The notes: a model not told the origin generated them from the sequence alone. DNA of 64,000 nucleotides from Devosia ginsengisoli (GCF_007859655.1 NZ_CP042304.1:434001-498000), one strand, 5' to 3'; positions 50,669-60,321 are shown, numbered from the stretch's first letter. Translations and numbers: made by a program.

Positions 50669-53600
50669 CTATTCGGCTGCTTCCGGCCGGCTGACCACGG
50701 TCACGCCGTTCTTTTCCTTTTCCACCAGCCCGGCATCCTTGCTGACGATGTAGCGCTTGGTGCTGTCGGCATCGTCGGGGATTTCCACGGCCATGCCGTC
50801 AAAGCCTGCCGGCACCGCCTGCGCTGCCCGGCCACGGCCGGTGGCGAAGCGCCCCAGCCGGCCGAACTGATGGCCGGCCCACTTGATCTGGCTCCACATC
50901 ACGCTGGGCGCGGTGATCATCACCGGCACCATGACCAGGGTCAGGGCGGTCGAGAAGAACAGGCCCGAAACCAGCGCAGCCGAAAGGTGGATGAACCACG
51001 AACCGGCCAGGCCCCCGATCACCACCTCGCGGCGGATGAAGTCGAACTCGATATTCGCCCACATCGGGATCACGCCCAGAGCCGTCAGGAACGCGGTCAG
51101 CAGCACCGGCCGCACGCGCTGTGCGGCGGTAAGCAGCATCGCCTTGACCGGCTCGACATGCTGGTGCCGGTTATAGTCATTGTAGGTGTCGATCAGCACG
51201 ATGCCGTTCTTCACCACAATGCCCGCCAGCGCCACGATGCCCAGCCCCGTCATGATGGCCGAGAAGCTCATCCCCGTTGCCAGCATGCCCAACAGCACGC
51301 CCGCCACCGACATGATGACCGTCGAGAGCGTCACCATCACCTGGTAGAAGCTGTTATATTCCAGCAGCAGGATGAAGAAGATCAGGAACATCGCCATGCC
51401 GAAGGCCTGGATGATGAACGCATTGGCGTCGCCCATCTGCTCTTCCGCGCCGCCATAGGCGATGGTCACCGTCTCGGGGAACGGCTGCTCGGCAATCCAG
51501 CTCTGCAGTTCGGCCACACGGTCGGCGGCATAGACGCCTTCCGGCAGGTCGGCCAGGCCCGCAGCGACGGGCATCTGGTAGACTTGGTTGCGCCGCTGGA
51601 TGTTGGCGACCTTGGGCACAGCCGTCCGCTCGATGAAGTTGCTGACCGGGATCATGCCCTGCTGGGTGGCGATCCGCATCGAGTCGAGCGCATCGAATGT
51701 CCGCTCTTCCTCGGGCAGGCGCACCTTGATGTCGAGTTCCTTGCCGGTCTCGGCATCGCGATAGGTGCCCAGGTTCACGCCCGAGGTCACGAGCTGCACA
51801 TAGGGCGCCAGCTCGCGCACACCGATGCCGTATTTGCCGGCCTCGTTGCGGTCGATGGTGATCTGCCAGTCGATGCCGGGGGAGGGGCGCCCGTCTTCGA
51901 CGTCCACCGTGTTCGGCATGCTCTCGATATGCTCGCGGATCGCGGCCACGACAGGCACCAGGTCGTCGTAGTTCGTGCTTTCCACGCGCAGGTTGATGTC
52001 CTTGCCGGCCGGCGGGCCGTTCTCGGCTGCCAGCACCTGGATATCAAGGCCGGCAAAGCCCGCCACCCGCTCGCGAATATCGGCAAAGATTTCCTCGGCC
52101 TTGACGCGATTGTTGTAGTTGACGAGCTGCAACTGGAAATTGCCGATCGTGTCCGGCGGCATGGTGCCGAAGGCACCGGTCGAGCCGAACTGCATGATCA
52201 CGTCCTGAATGCCGTGCACCTGCATGATCTCGTCGCCGATCTCGCTCATCATGTCGCGAATTTCTTCCGGCGAATAATTGCCGCGACCCACCACGGCTAC
52301 CGTGGCGAATTCAGGCTCGGAAGCCGGGAAGGCCTCCGTACCGGTCGGATTGGCCACATAGGTGGCGAAGATGCCGATGATGATGGCAAAGCCCACCGCC
52401 AGTGTCGGCAGCGGCCAGTGCAGCAGGTGCTCCAGCGTCCGCACATAGATGCCGGTCAGGCCGCGGACCTTCTTGGAGTCGAACTTGTCCGCATACATCA
52501 CGACGTCGGCGGCTTCCTTCTCCTTCTCGTCCACATGCGTGGAGGCGATGACCGCGCCGATGACAGGCATGAAGATCAGCGCCGAGATCAGCGAAGCGAC
52601 CATGACGATGATCACGATCATCGGCAGGTAGCTCATGAACTTGCCGATAATGCCGGGCCAGAACAGCAACGGCACGAAGGCGCCGAGCGTCGTCGCGGTG
52701 GCGCCAACCACCGGCACGAACATCTTGCGCACCGCCAGGATGAAGGCTTCCTTCTTGGACACCCCTTCCTGCAGCTTTCGCTCGGCATATTCCACCACCA
52801 CCACGGGGTCGTCGACGAGCACGCCCACCGCGATCACCAGGCCGAACATCACCATCATGTTGATGGTCATGCCCAGCGACTGGGCCACCAGGAATGCCAT
52901 CATGAACGATAGCGGAATGGACATGCCGATCATGATCGCGGGGCGCACGCCAAGCGTCGCCACGCAGGTGATCAGCACCAGGGCCACGGCGGTCAGCACC
53001 GCTGCTTCGAGCGAGCGGAACAGCGACGTGGTCGTCTCTGCCTGGTCGAGGAAGAAGCTGTAATGCACGCCCGCCGGCCAATCCTTGGCCAGGGTTTCGG
53101 TCGTCGCCCGCACCTTGTCGGAGACGTCGATGATATTGGTGCCGAGCTTTTTGCTGACGCCCATGATCAGCGCCTGCGAGCCGTTCACCGTCGTATAGTC
53201 GGTGGCATCGGCCAGCGTGCGGGTGATCGTGGCGACGTCGCCGAAGGTCACGACGGTATTGCCGTCGGTCTTCAGCGGCAGCTCGAACACGTCCTGCGCA
53301 TCGGTGATCAGGCCGGGAACTTCGATATTGAACGAGCCCTGGCCGGTATTGAGCGTACCGCCCGGCACCACCATGTTGTTCTTGGCCAGTGCGTCAAACA
53401 GCTGGCTGGCCGTCAGCCCATAGGCTTCCAGCCGCAGCAGGTCGATCCGCACTTCGAGGATTTCGTCACGGGCGCCCGAGAGCACGGCTTCGCGCACTTC
53501 GGCAATGCCTTCCAGGGCATCCTGCAGGTCCTCGGCGCGACGCACCAGTTCCTTTTCCGGCGCGCTGCCATAGACGGCCACCGAAATGATCGGCATGCCC

Positions 53601-54004
53601 ACCAGGTCGATTTCCGCCACGACCGGATCGTCCGCATCGGTGGGGAGCTTGGACTTCAGGGCATCCATGCGGGCGCGGGTATCGGCCAGCGCCTGGTCCT
53701 TGTCGGTATTGATGTCGAATTCGAGGAACACCGAGGCATGCCCGGTGGTCGAGGTTGAACTGATATTCTGCAGCCCCGGCAGCGTCGCCAGCTCTTCTTC
53801 GGCCGGCTTCGCCAATAGGTTCTCGGCGTCTCGCGGGGAGACGCCGGTCTGGCTGATCGACACGTAGAGATACGGCACGTCGATGGCCGGGAAGCTCTCC
53901 TTGGGCAGCGACACATAGGCCGAAATGCCCGCCGCGAGCATGATGACCATGACCGTCAGGACGACACGCGGCATCCTGAGGATTTTGACGATGAAGTCGA
54001 CCAT
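50669..54004 (-). CDS. RND-family efflux pump (AcrB/MexB superfamily)
   Basis: 1111 residues from ATG 54004; the frame extends upstream into the adaptor gene but is not coding there. Twelve helices with two large periplasmic loops are expected. The proton-relay pair is in IAVGVLVDDPVVVVEYAERK. N-terminal MVDFIVKILRMPRVVLTVMV matches pump helix 1, and the C-terminal SFSAIMTGLGIVALAGIVVK NGIVLIDTY is the helix 10-11 region. A roughly 60-residue charged tail follows. It resembles the lipid/solvent-type RND subgroup more than classical AcrB, and the substrate is unknown. The adaptor ends 2 bp before it starts. Confidence 0.9.
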   Translation of the reverse strand: MVDFIVKILRMPRVVLTVMVIMLAAGISAYVSLPKESFPAIDVPYLYVSISQTGVSPRDAENLLAKPAEEELATLPGLQNISSTSTTGHASVFLEFDINTDKDQALADTRARMDALKSKLPTDADDPVVAEIDLVGMPIISVAVYGSAPEKELVRRAEDLQDALEGIAEVREAVLSGARDEILEVRIDLLRLEAYGLTASQLFDALAKNNMVVPGGTLNTGQGSFNIEVPGLITDAQDVFELPLKTDGNTVVTFGDVATITRTLADATDYTTVNGSQALIMGVSKKLGTNIIDVSDKVRATTETLAKDWPAGVHYSFFLDQAETTTSLFRSLEAAVLTAVALVLITCVATLGVRPAIMIGMSIPLSFMMAFLVAQSLGMTINMMVMFGLVIAVGVLVDDPVVVVEYAERKLQEGVSKKEAFILAVRKMFVPVVGATATTLGAFVPLLFWPGIIGKFMSYLPMIVIIVMVASLISALIFMPVIGAVIASTHVDEKEKEAADVVMYADKFDSKKVRGLTGIYVRTLEHLLHWPLPTLAVGFAIIIGIFATYVANPTGTEAFPASEPEFATVAVVGRGNYSPEEIRDMMSEIGDEIMQVHGIQDVIMQFGSTGAFGTMPPDTIGNFQLQLVNYNNRVKAEEIFADIRERVAGFAGLDIQVLAAENGPPAGKDINLRVESTNYDDLVPVVAAIREHIESMPNTVDVEDGRPSPGIDWQITIDRNEAGKYGIGVRELAPYVQLVTSGVNLGTYRDAETGKELDIKVRLPEEERTFDALDSMRIATQQGMIPVSNFIERTAVPKVANIQRRNQVYQMPVAAGLADLPEGVYAADRVAELQSWIAEQPFPETVTIAYGGAEEQMGDANAFIIQAFGMAMFLIFFILLLEYNSFYQVMVTLSTVIMSVAGVLLGMLATGMSFSAIMTGLGIVALAGIVVKNGIVLIDTYNDYNRHQHVEPVKAMLLTAAQRVRPVLLTAFLTALGVIPMWANIEFDFIRREVVIGGLAGSWFIHLSAALVSGLFFSTALTLVMVPVMITAPSVMWSQIKWAGHQFGRLGRFATGRGRAAQAVPAGFDGMAVEIPDDADSTKRYIVSKDAGLVEKEKNGVTVVSRPEAAE

Positions 54005-54006
54005 GA

Positions 54007-55275
54007 TCAGACGCTTTCTTCGCTGGCGGTGGGAGCTTTGGCTTCCGTGGCATCCACGGCCTGGCCGGCGGTCACGTTTTCCTGCCCGACGGTGATCACC
54101 GTGGCGCTGAGCGGCAGCCCGGTGACCCACACGCCGGCGCGGGTGTCGCTGACGATGGTGATCGCATGGAATGCCACCACGCCGTTTTCGACAGTGCGCA
54201 CGCCCAGCGTGCCCTCGTCGTCAAGCGTCAGCACCGACTGCGGCAGCAGGTGGCCGGGGGCGGTGCCCAGGGTCACGATGGCTTCCGCCGTCACGCCGTC
54301 GCGGATCGACAGGTCTTCATTGGCGAATTCGATTTCGACCGGGAAGGAGCGCGTCGCATTGTCGGCAACGGCCGAAATGAACGTCACCTTGCCGTCCACC
54401 TTGGCGCCGGGCACCGTGGTGATGACCGCATCGAGACCGAGCTTGGCCAGGTCGATGCGCGATTCCGGCACCTGGCCGAGGAAGAGCATGGGGTTGAGCT
54501 GCACGATCGTCGCGCAGGGCTGGCCCTGGCCGAGCATGGAGCCTGCAATGGCCAGCGGGTCCTGCACGACACCGGCCACCTTGGCCTTGATTTCGGTGCG
54601 GTCGAGTTCGGCTTCGGCGTTGTCGAGGCCGGCCTGTGCCGATGAAAGGGAAGCCCTGGCCCCGCTCAGCGCGACTTCAAGGTCACGCGCGGTATTGGGG
54701 GCAGCGAGGCCCTTGGCCCGCAATTCGGCATTGGTGTCGAAATTGGCCTGGGCCTGCTGCAGGCCGGCATCGGCCTGTTCGAGCCCCGCCTTGGCCTGCG
54801 CCACCGCGGCAGCGCGCGTGCCCTGGTCCAGCGTGCAGAGCAGGTCGCCCACATCCACCGACTGGCCCTTGGTCACATGCACCACGTCGACAATGCCGGC
54901 GGTTTCCGCCACCGCGCCAACAGTGGCCTTGGCCTGGGTGCGCCCGCGCAGCGGCACGTCGATCTTCATCGGCTGGGCCACATAGGTCACGGTCTGCACG
55001 GTCGGCAGGGGCGCCGACGCGCCGCTTTCCTGCTCATTGCGCTGGGCAATGGTCAGGTGCGGGTCGGTTGCAGGATGGGGATGCTCGGCCAGCACGCCGG
55101 CTTCGGCGAGGGTCGTGTGAAGGGGGCCGTTTTCCTGGCCCTCGATCACGGAAATGATCGGCTTTTCGCCATTGCCGGGGCCCTGGCCGCCGACAACCAA
55201 TGTCCCTGTTGCCAGCCAACCGCCGATCCCGAGCAGGATCAGAAAGGCCAGGCCATAGGAAAACAATACACGCAT
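54007..55275 (-). CDS. Periplasmic adaptor (HlyD/AcrA type) of the RND pump
   Basis: 422 residues. An N-terminal membrane helix (MRVLFSYGLAFLILLGIGGW) is followed by about 80 residues with His-rich VLAEHPHPATDPHLTIAQR, unusual for simple adaptors. Then come barrel-sandwich strands (GRTQAKATVGAVAETAGIVD, VTKGQSVDVGDLLCTL), an alpha-helical hairpin (AAVAQAKAGLEQADAGLQQA onward), a lipoyl half (ELDRTEIKAKVAGVVQDPLA) and beta-barrel segments to the end. It links the inner-membrane pump to an outer-membrane channel not found here. It follows padR by 14 bp. Confidence 0.88.
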   Translation of the reverse strand: MRVLFSYGLAFLILLGIGGWLATGTLVVGGQGPGNGEKPIISVIEGQENGPLHTTLAEAGVLAEHPHPATDPHLTIAQRNEQESGASAPLPTVQTVTYVAQPMKIDVPLRGRTQAKATVGAVAETAGIVDVVHVTKGQSVDVGDLLCTLDQGTRAAAVAQAKAGLEQADAGLQQAQANFDTNAELRAKGLAAPNTARDLEVALSGARASLSSAQAGLDNAEAELDRTEIKAKVAGVVQDPLAIAGSMLGQGQPCATIVQLNPMLFLGQVPESRIDLAKLGLDAVITTVPGAKVDGKVTFISAVADNATRSFPVEIEFANEDLSIRDGVTAEAIVTLGTAPGHLLPQSVLTLDDEGTLGVRTVENGVVAFHAITIVSDTRAGVWVTGLPLSATVITVGQENVTAGQAVDATEAKAPTASEESV

Positions 55276-55289
55276 TGAGATTCGCCCCT

Positions 55290-55838
55290 TTACTCAGCCG
55301 CGTCTTTTTTCGGCTCGGCTTTCGCCAAATTGATCAGTTCGTGCATATGGGAGCGCATGTGCCGTTCGGCAACCTCCATAATCGCACGTCCATAATTGAT
55401 GACCCATGTGTCACCCGCATTGCTGCCGCGTTCGTTGAACGCCTCCTCAAGCTTGCGATGACTGTCTATGGTTCGTTGCAGGAATTCATTGGCCCTTGCC
55501 TCGACCAGTTCGCGCGGCAAAATATGCGCGAAACGGGCAAACAGCAGGAACGGGCTGCGGAACACGTCGTCGCCAAGCGGTCCGGCCAGTTCCTCGGCAA
55601 AGGCCGTGCGGCCCGCCTCGGTAATGGAATAGACTTTCTTGGCCGGCTTGCCGACCTGCTGTTCGGTCCGGCTGGTGACGAGACCCTCGTCCTCCAGCTT
55701 GGCGAGGGCAGGGTAGATCGAACCGAAGCTCGCTTCGACGAAGTAGGCGCATTCGCCTTCGACGCAAAGCCGCCGGATTTCATATCCGGTCGCTTCGCCC
55801 TCGTAGAGGATCGATAGACAAAGGGTTCTGACATTCAT
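55290..55838 (-). CDS. PadR-family transcriptional regulator
   Basis: 182 residues from ATG 55838. The winged helix (MNVRTLCLSILYEGEATGYE IRRLCVEGECAYFVEASFGS IYPALAKLEDEGLV) carries the PadR signature GSIYPALAKLE..GLV with KKVYSITEAGR wing. The C-terminal dimerisation helices (AFAEELAGPLGDDVFRSPFL, ELVEARANEFLQRTIDSHRK) are long. As the first gene of the operon, it probably represses the adaptor/pump genes and itself, relieved by pump substrates. The frame upstream to 56264 shadows cysQ. Upstream has a direct repeat ATATGCCGG (55858 and 55873). Confidence 0.88.
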   Translation of the reverse strand: MNVRTLCLSILYEGEATGYEIRRLCVEGECAYFVEASFGSIYPALAKLEDEGLVTSRTEQQVGKPAKKVYSITEAGRTAFAEELAGPLGDDVFRSPFLLFARFAHILPRELVEARANEFLQRTIDSHRKLEEAFNERGSNAGDTWVINYGRAIMEVAERHMRSHMHELINLAKAEPKKDAAE

Positions 55839-55969
55839 GCGCTGACTCCGCCGGGCCATATGCCGGGCCGATATATGCCGGTCCTGTATAGGTTCGGCGT
55901 GAATCGCGCAAGTTCTGTGACCCAACAGATTGGGTAGACCAGTTAAGATCAGGTTGCATGGCTGGCGAT

Positions 55970-56800
55970 TTAACCCAGCAATCGGGCCATTTCCACCGCC
56001 GCGCGCTGCGCCAGCGCATTGCTGGCAGCCGCCACGAAATACGGGTTGAGGAAAGCCAGGTCTCCCTTGCCGTAGCGCATGCGCTGCCCATCCAGCGTGA
56101 TCACCACGCCACCCGCCGCTTCCAGCACCGCCTGTCCTGCCGCCGTGTCCCATTCCGACGTCGGGGTGAAGCGCGGGTAGAGCTGGGCATCGCCGCGCGC
56201 TAGCAGGCAGAATTTCAGCGATGAGCCGACCGATACATCGGCCTCCACATCCAGCGTCTCGCACAGAGCCGCCAGCGCCGCGTGTCCATGCGACCGGCTC
56301 GCCACGATGCGCAGCCGCTCCCGCGAAGCCACGGAAATCGACTGCTTTTCCGATGCGGCCCCATCAGTCGTATTGCAGAACCACGCCCCCGAGGCATCGC
56401 CGATAAAGGTTTCCCCGCTCACCGGCGCCAGCACCACGCCGAGCACTGGCACGCCTTGTTCCACCAGCGCGATATTCACCGTGAATTCGCCATTGCGCTT
56501 GATGAATTCCTTGGTCCCGTCCAGCGGATCGACCACGAAATAGCGCTGCCCCAGCTCAGGAATAATCCCGGCCGCCACGCTTTCCTCGCCCAGCACCGGA
56601 ATGCTCGTCGGCAGCAGCATATCGAGGATAACGGCTTCCGCCGCCCGGTCGGCCTCTGTCACCGGCGAGCCATCCGTCTTGGCCACTGCCGCGATGGGGC
56701 GCGCATAGACATCGAGGATCACCCGCGCCGCGGCCATGGCCGCATCCAGCACCAGTGCGGTCAGTGCCGCATCAGTCGGCGCCTGCCCGACAGGGGCCAT
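55970..56800 (-). CDS. cysQ: 3'(2'),5'-bisphosphate nucleotidase
   Basis: 276 residues, inositol-monophosphatase fold. Metal-site motifs are VLGEESVAAG, the VVDPLDGTKEFI signature, and EWDTAAGQAVLEAAGG. It should hydrolyse PAP (adenosine 3',5'-bisphosphate) to AMP during sulfate assimilation and other PAPS-using reactions, using Mg2+. The KEFI form and order fit CysQ rather than SuhB. It follows nadC with one base between, so both are in one operon; no functional link is obvious. Confidence 0.9.
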   Translation of the reverse strand: MAPVGQAPTDAALTALVLDAAMAAARVILDVYARPIAAVAKTDGSPVTEADRAAEAVILDMLLPTSIPVLGEESVAAGIIPELGQRYFVVDPLDGTKEFIKRNGEFTVNIALVEQGVPVLGVVLAPVSGETFIGDASGAWFCNTTDGAASEKQSISVASRERLRIVASRSHGHAALAALCETLDVEADVSVGSSLKFCLLARGDAQLYPRFTPTSEWDTAAGQAVLEAAGGVVITLDGQRMRYGKGDLAFLNPYFVAAASNALAQRAAVEMARLLG

Positions 56801-56801
56801 G

Positions 56802-57674
56802 TCAGCGCTCCACCACCACGTCGAGTCCCAGGTCGAGCGGCGTGGCCGCCATGGTGATCTGGCTGGTGGAAATGTAGTCCACGCCCGTTTCGCCGATCGA
56901 CCGCACCCGGTCCAGCTTCACCCCGCCCGAGGCTTCCAGCTTCGCCCGCCCGGCATTGACGGCCACGGCCTGCCGCAGCGTTTCATTGTCCATATTGTCG
57001 AGCAGCACCACGCGCGCCCCCGCCGCCAGCGCCTCTTCCAGCTCCGCCAGCGTGGTCACTTCGATCTCGATGGCCACCAGATGCCCGGCAAATGCCTCGG
57101 CCGCCTGATAGGCCGCCGTCACGCTCCCGGCCACCGCGATATGGTTGTCCTTGATGAGAATGGCATCATCCAGCGCATAGCGGTGATTGGCCCCGCCGCC
57201 ACAGCGCACCGCATATTTCTGGAACGCCCGCAGCCCCGGCGTCGTCTTGCGCGTATCGCAGATCTGCGCCCCGGTCCCCGCCACCGCATCGGCATAGTCC
57301 CGCGTCAGCGTGGCAATGCCGCTCAGATGGTTGAGAAAGTTCAGCGCCACACGTTCTGCCGACATCACCAGCCGGGCAGGGCCGGTCACCACAGCCACTA
57401 CATCGCCCGCCGCCACCTTGTCGCCGTCAGCCACTTCAGGCGTAAAGCTCACGCCATCGCCCACCAGCCGAAACGCCGCCGCCGCCAGGTCCAGCCCCGC
57501 GATCACCCCCGGCTCCCGCGCCGAAAGGCTGGCCGTCGCCCGAGCCTCGGGCGCCAGCGTCGCCTGGCTGGTCAAATCCCCCGCCAGCCCCAGATCCTCC
57601 TCCAGCGCAGCAGCCACCGCACGCTCCACCAACAGGCGCGGCAATTCGGCAGGCAGGCGATTGGATCGTGACAT
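56802..57674 (-). CDS. nadC: Nicotinate-nucleotide diphosphorylase (quinolinate phosphoribosyltransferase)
   Basis: 290 residues from ATG 57674, with AGGGAG 7 nt upstream; a TTG two codons earlier is less likely. It converts quinolinate and PRPP to nicotinate mononucleotide in de novo NAD synthesis. Motifs are EDLGLAGDLTSQATLAPEAR, ALNFLNHLSGIATLTRDYAD, ICDTRKTTPGLRAFQKYAVR and GGGANHRYALDDAILIKDNH, plus VVLLDNMDNETL and EASGGVKLDRVR SIGETGVD. Length is normal. nadA and nadB are not in view. Confidence 0.93.
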   Translation of the reverse strand: MSRSNRLPAELPRLLVERAVAAALEEDLGLAGDLTSQATLAPEARATASLSAREPGVIAGLDLAAAAFRLVGDGVSFTPEVADGDKVAAGDVVAVVTGPARLVMSAERVALNFLNHLSGIATLTRDYADAVAGTGAQICDTRKTTPGLRAFQKYAVRCGGGANHRYALDDAILIKDNHIAVAGSVTAAYQAAEAFAGHLVAIEIEVTTLAELEEALAAGARVVLLDNMDNETLRQAVAVNAGRAKLEASGGVKLDRVRSIGETGVDYISTSQITMAATPLDLGLDVVVER

Positions 57675-57764
57675 AAGCAAGCTCCCTCAACTGTCGCTGC
57701 TCTACGCGCACACTGCCGCACTGGCAACCCGCCACCCCACCTTGGGACGGATGAGGCCGGCCTA

Positions 57765-57913
57765 CCCCTCTCCCCTTGTGGGAGAGGGTGGAAATCCGCG
57801 TCCAGCGGATTTCCGGGTGAGGGGGCTGCGTCATCCCATGCTTCGATGCTAGCGGAGCGCTCAGCGCCCCCTCATCCGCCCTTCGGGCACCTTCTCCCAC
57901 GAGGGGAGAAGGG
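57765..57913. repeat. RIME-like palindromic repeat, copy 4
   Basis: CCCCTCTCCCCTTGTGGGAG opens the left module with GGAAATCCGCGTCCAGCGGA and TTTCCGGGTGAGGGGG. The right module has CCCCCTCATCCGCCCTTCGG and a TTCTCCCACGAGGGGAGAAG hairpin. It lies between nadC and the AGE-family gene, filling most of that gap. Confidence 0.85.
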
Positions 57914-57964
57914 AGCTCGGTATTCGTCCCAAGAGCGGAGTTTCCCTCGCCCCATGTCCCCGCC

Positions 57965-59236
57965 TCACACCAAATGCTTGGCCGTATGGTCCGCCTCGAT
58001 AATTCCCTTCGTCAGGCTTCCCGTCGTCGGATAGAGCGGGATCAGGCAGGCCTGCAGCGCGTGATAGATATCCGGCTTGCCCACGAACAGGCGCGAGGTC
58101 GGTGTCAGGTCTTCCTTGAGTTCGCTGAGCCAGCCGCCGCGCTGGTGGTCGATCACATGGTTCTCGGCATAGTCCCAGAGCTTGCGATACCAGGCCTGGA
58201 AATAGTCCTCATTGTCGAAGGCCGAGATATAGGCGGCCGCCCCGATGGCCTCGCTCACCGGCCACCACAGCTTTTCCCGCATGATCGGCTTGTTGTCCCA
58301 GTCCAGCGTATAGAAAAATCCGCCATGCACGCTGTCCCAGCCCAGCTCGATCGACTGGTGGAACAGGGCGCGCGCCGCGCCCGTCATCCAGCTCAGCCGC
58401 TTCTCACCCAAGACCCACAACTGATACAGCAGCCGCGCCCATTCCAGCCAATGCCCCGGCGTCGTGCCGGAAGGGCGGAACATTTCATTGCCCTCGTAAT
58501 TCCTGTCGAGCACCCAGTTCTCGTCGAAATGCTCGGCCACCCGATGCCCCAGCGGCACGGCATGCTTGAGGATGATCAGCTCGGCGATCCGCTCGGCCTT
58601 GGTGAGGTAGTCTCGGTTGCCCGTGGCCTCGAAGGCCGCCATCAGCGCCTCGGTCATATGCATATTCGCATTCTGCCCGCGATAGGGCAGGAGCTGGGAC
58701 CAGTCGTGATTATATTCGTCGCGCACCGAGCCGCTTTTCTCTTCCCAGAACCGCGTATTGATCACCTCGGTCACATCGGCCAGCATCTCCTTGGCCAGCG
58801 GATGCCCCACCAGGCTCGCGCTCGATGCTGCCAGCAGCACGAAGGCATGGCCATAGGCCTGCTTGGCCCCATTGGTCACCCCGGCATCGTCGAGGCTCCA
58901 CACATAGCCGCCCCGGCGCGGATCGCGATGCCTGTCCCAGATATAGCGCATACCATGATCGACGATTTCGTCCGATCCCGGCCGTCCGATCAGGCTGCCC
59001 AGCACCGCGCAATGCACCATGCGCGTGGTGACATGGATTTGCCTCGTGGCATTGTCGGCATCGAGCGGATTGCCGTCATCATCCAGCTCGAAAAACCCGC
59101 CCTTGGGATTCATCGACGGCGCTTCGAAGAAATCGAACAGGTTATTGGCCTGCCGCATCAGATACTGCCGATGAAACGGCCGGTTCGGCCACGGGCTCGA
59201 ATTGGTCTTGGGCAGCGTCAGCTTGGCGTCGGTCAT
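57965..59236 (-). CDS. AGE-family (N-acylglucosamine 2-epimerase-type) epimerase/isomerase
   Basis: 423 residues, an (alpha/alpha)6 barrel. Family features are FFELDDDGNPLDADNATRQI, TTRMVHCAVLGSLIGRPGSD and GGYVWSLDDAG, plus catalytic-type His in KQAYGHAFVLLAASS, GQNANMHMTEALMAAFEATG and PGHWLEWARLLYQL, and the DHQRGGWLSELKEDLT segment. The group includes D-mannose isomerase and YihS-like enzymes as well as N-acylglucosamine epimerase. The presence of mannosidase at 152 makes a mannose/fructose isomerase attractive, but the genes are 56 kb apart. A RIME-like repeat follows. Confidence 0.84.
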   Translation of the reverse strand: MTDAKLTLPKTNSSPWPNRPFHRQYLMRQANNLFDFFEAPSMNPKGGFFELDDDGNPLDADNATRQIHVTTRMVHCAVLGSLIGRPGSDEIVDHGMRYIWDRHRDPRRGGYVWSLDDAGVTNGAKQAYGHAFVLLAASSASLVGHPLAKEMLADVTEVINTRFWEEKSGSVRDEYNHDWSQLLPYRGQNANMHMTEALMAAFEATGNRDYLTKAERIAELIILKHAVPLGHRVAEHFDENWVLDRNYEGNEMFRPSGTTPGHWLEWARLLYQLWVLGEKRLSWMTGAARALFHQSIELGWDSVHGGFFYTLDWDNKPIMREKLWWPVSEAIGAAAYISAFDNEDYFQAWYRKLWDYAENHVIDHQRGGWLSELKEDLTPTSRLFVGKPDIYHALQACLIPLYPTTGSLTKGIIEADHTAKHLV

Positions 59237-59333
59237 GATAACTCCCGGCCGGCAATGTCACGCACCGGCTCCTCATAAGTCGAGCTATAGCGAGGGTTTA
59301 GCAACGTTGCAATTCTGCGCGAGCCTTGCAGTA

Positions 59334-59366
59334 GACCTCATGGTGAGCCTGTCGAACCACGAGGTC
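59334..59366. repeat. Family B repeat, half copy
   Basis: A single arm GACCTCATGGTGAGCCTGTC to CACGAGGTC, just downstream of the fructose-bisphosphatase stop on the minus strand. No second arm is visible. Confidence 0.75.
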
Positions 59367-59370
59367 GTGG

Positions 59371-60321
59371 CTACCCCCGCGCGTACCAACCCTCCACTCG
59401 CTCAACCTCTTCCGCCGACCCCAAAATCACCGGCACCCGCTGATGTATCCCCGTGGGCATCAGCTCGAGTATCTTCTCCTGCCCGGTCGTCGATTTCCCA
59501 CCCGCCGCTTCCACCAGCAGCGCCATCGGATTGGCTTCATACAGCAGCCGCAACCGCCCGCCCTTGCTCACCGTCTCGCTGTCGAGCGGATACATGAAAA
59601 TCCCGCCCCGCATCAAAATCCGATGGATATCCGCCACCATCGAACCGACCCAGCGCATATTGTAGCGCTTGCCCGCCGGCCCGGTTTCCCCCGCAACATT
59701 CTCGGCCACATAGCCCCGCGTCGCCGCGTCCCAGAACCGCTCCCGCGCCGTATTGATCGCATATTCCCCCGAAGCCGGCGCCACCGTCACCCGCTCCACC
59801 GTCAAGACGAACGTGCCGCTGCCATCCAGCGTGAACACCGCTGTCGAAGCCCCGAAAGTCAGCACCAGGCTCGTCGCCGGCCCATAGGCCGCATAGCCCG
59901 CCGCCAATTGCGCGCTGCCCTTCTGCAACAGGCCCTTGCGCGCATCCAGCACCGAAAAAATCGTGCCCACCGTGACGTTTACGTCGAGATTTGAAGAGCC
60001 GTCCAACGGGTCCGTCGCCACCATGAACCCGCCCTGATTCTCGATGTGAACCGCTTCATCCAGCTCTTCCGACACCAGAATCGAAATCTCGGGATTCTGC
60101 CTTATGTGATTCAAAACAATGTCGTTTGAGATCACATCAAGCGCCTTCTGCGCCTCCCCCTGCACATTGGTCGCCCCCGCCAGCCCCGTCTGCCCCGCAA
60201 TCGGCGCGAGCCGCAACACAGCTGCAATCTCAGCGCTCGCATCAGCCATGGTGGCGACCACCGAGGCAAGCTTTTGGTCGACAGGCTGTGCAGCAAGCCA
60301 TTGGGCGAGGGTCGTGGTCAT
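59371..60321 (-). CDS. fbp: Fructose-1,6-bisphosphatase, class 1
   Basis: 316 residues from ATG 60321; a longer frame to 60444 is not conserved. It hydrolyses fructose 1,6-bisphosphate in gluconeogenesis. Motifs are NDIVLNHIRQNPEISILVSE with EE metal site, VATDPLDGSSNLDVNVTVGT catalytic core, and KRYNMRWVGSMVADIHRILM and GGIFMYPLDSE. Alphaproteobacterial class 1 enzymes have this length. AMP-site residues at the N-terminus cannot be judged reliably. It lies between repeats and is not clearly in an operon. Confidence 0.92.
   Translation of the reverse strand: MTTTLAQWLAAQPVDQKLASVVATMADASAEIAAVLRLAPIAGQTGLAGATNVQGEAQKALDVISNDIVLNHIRQNPEISILVSEELDEAVHIENQGGFMVATDPLDGSSNLDVNVTVGTIFSVLDARKGLLQKGSAQLAAGYAAYGPATSLVLTFGASTAVFTLDGSGTFVLTVERVTVAPASGEYAINTARERFWDAATRGYVAENVAGETGPAGKRYNMRWVGSMVADIHRILMRGGIFMYPLDSETVSKGGRLRLLYEANPMALLVEAAGGKSTTGQEKILELMPTGIHQRVPVILGSAEEVERVEGWYARG

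Noticed and set aside
55850..55900. Clear PadR operator
   Set aside because: Only direct repeats of ATATGCCGG, 15 bp apart, are visible. The expected ATGT-N8-ACAT-like dyad is missing, so I did not list it as a site.
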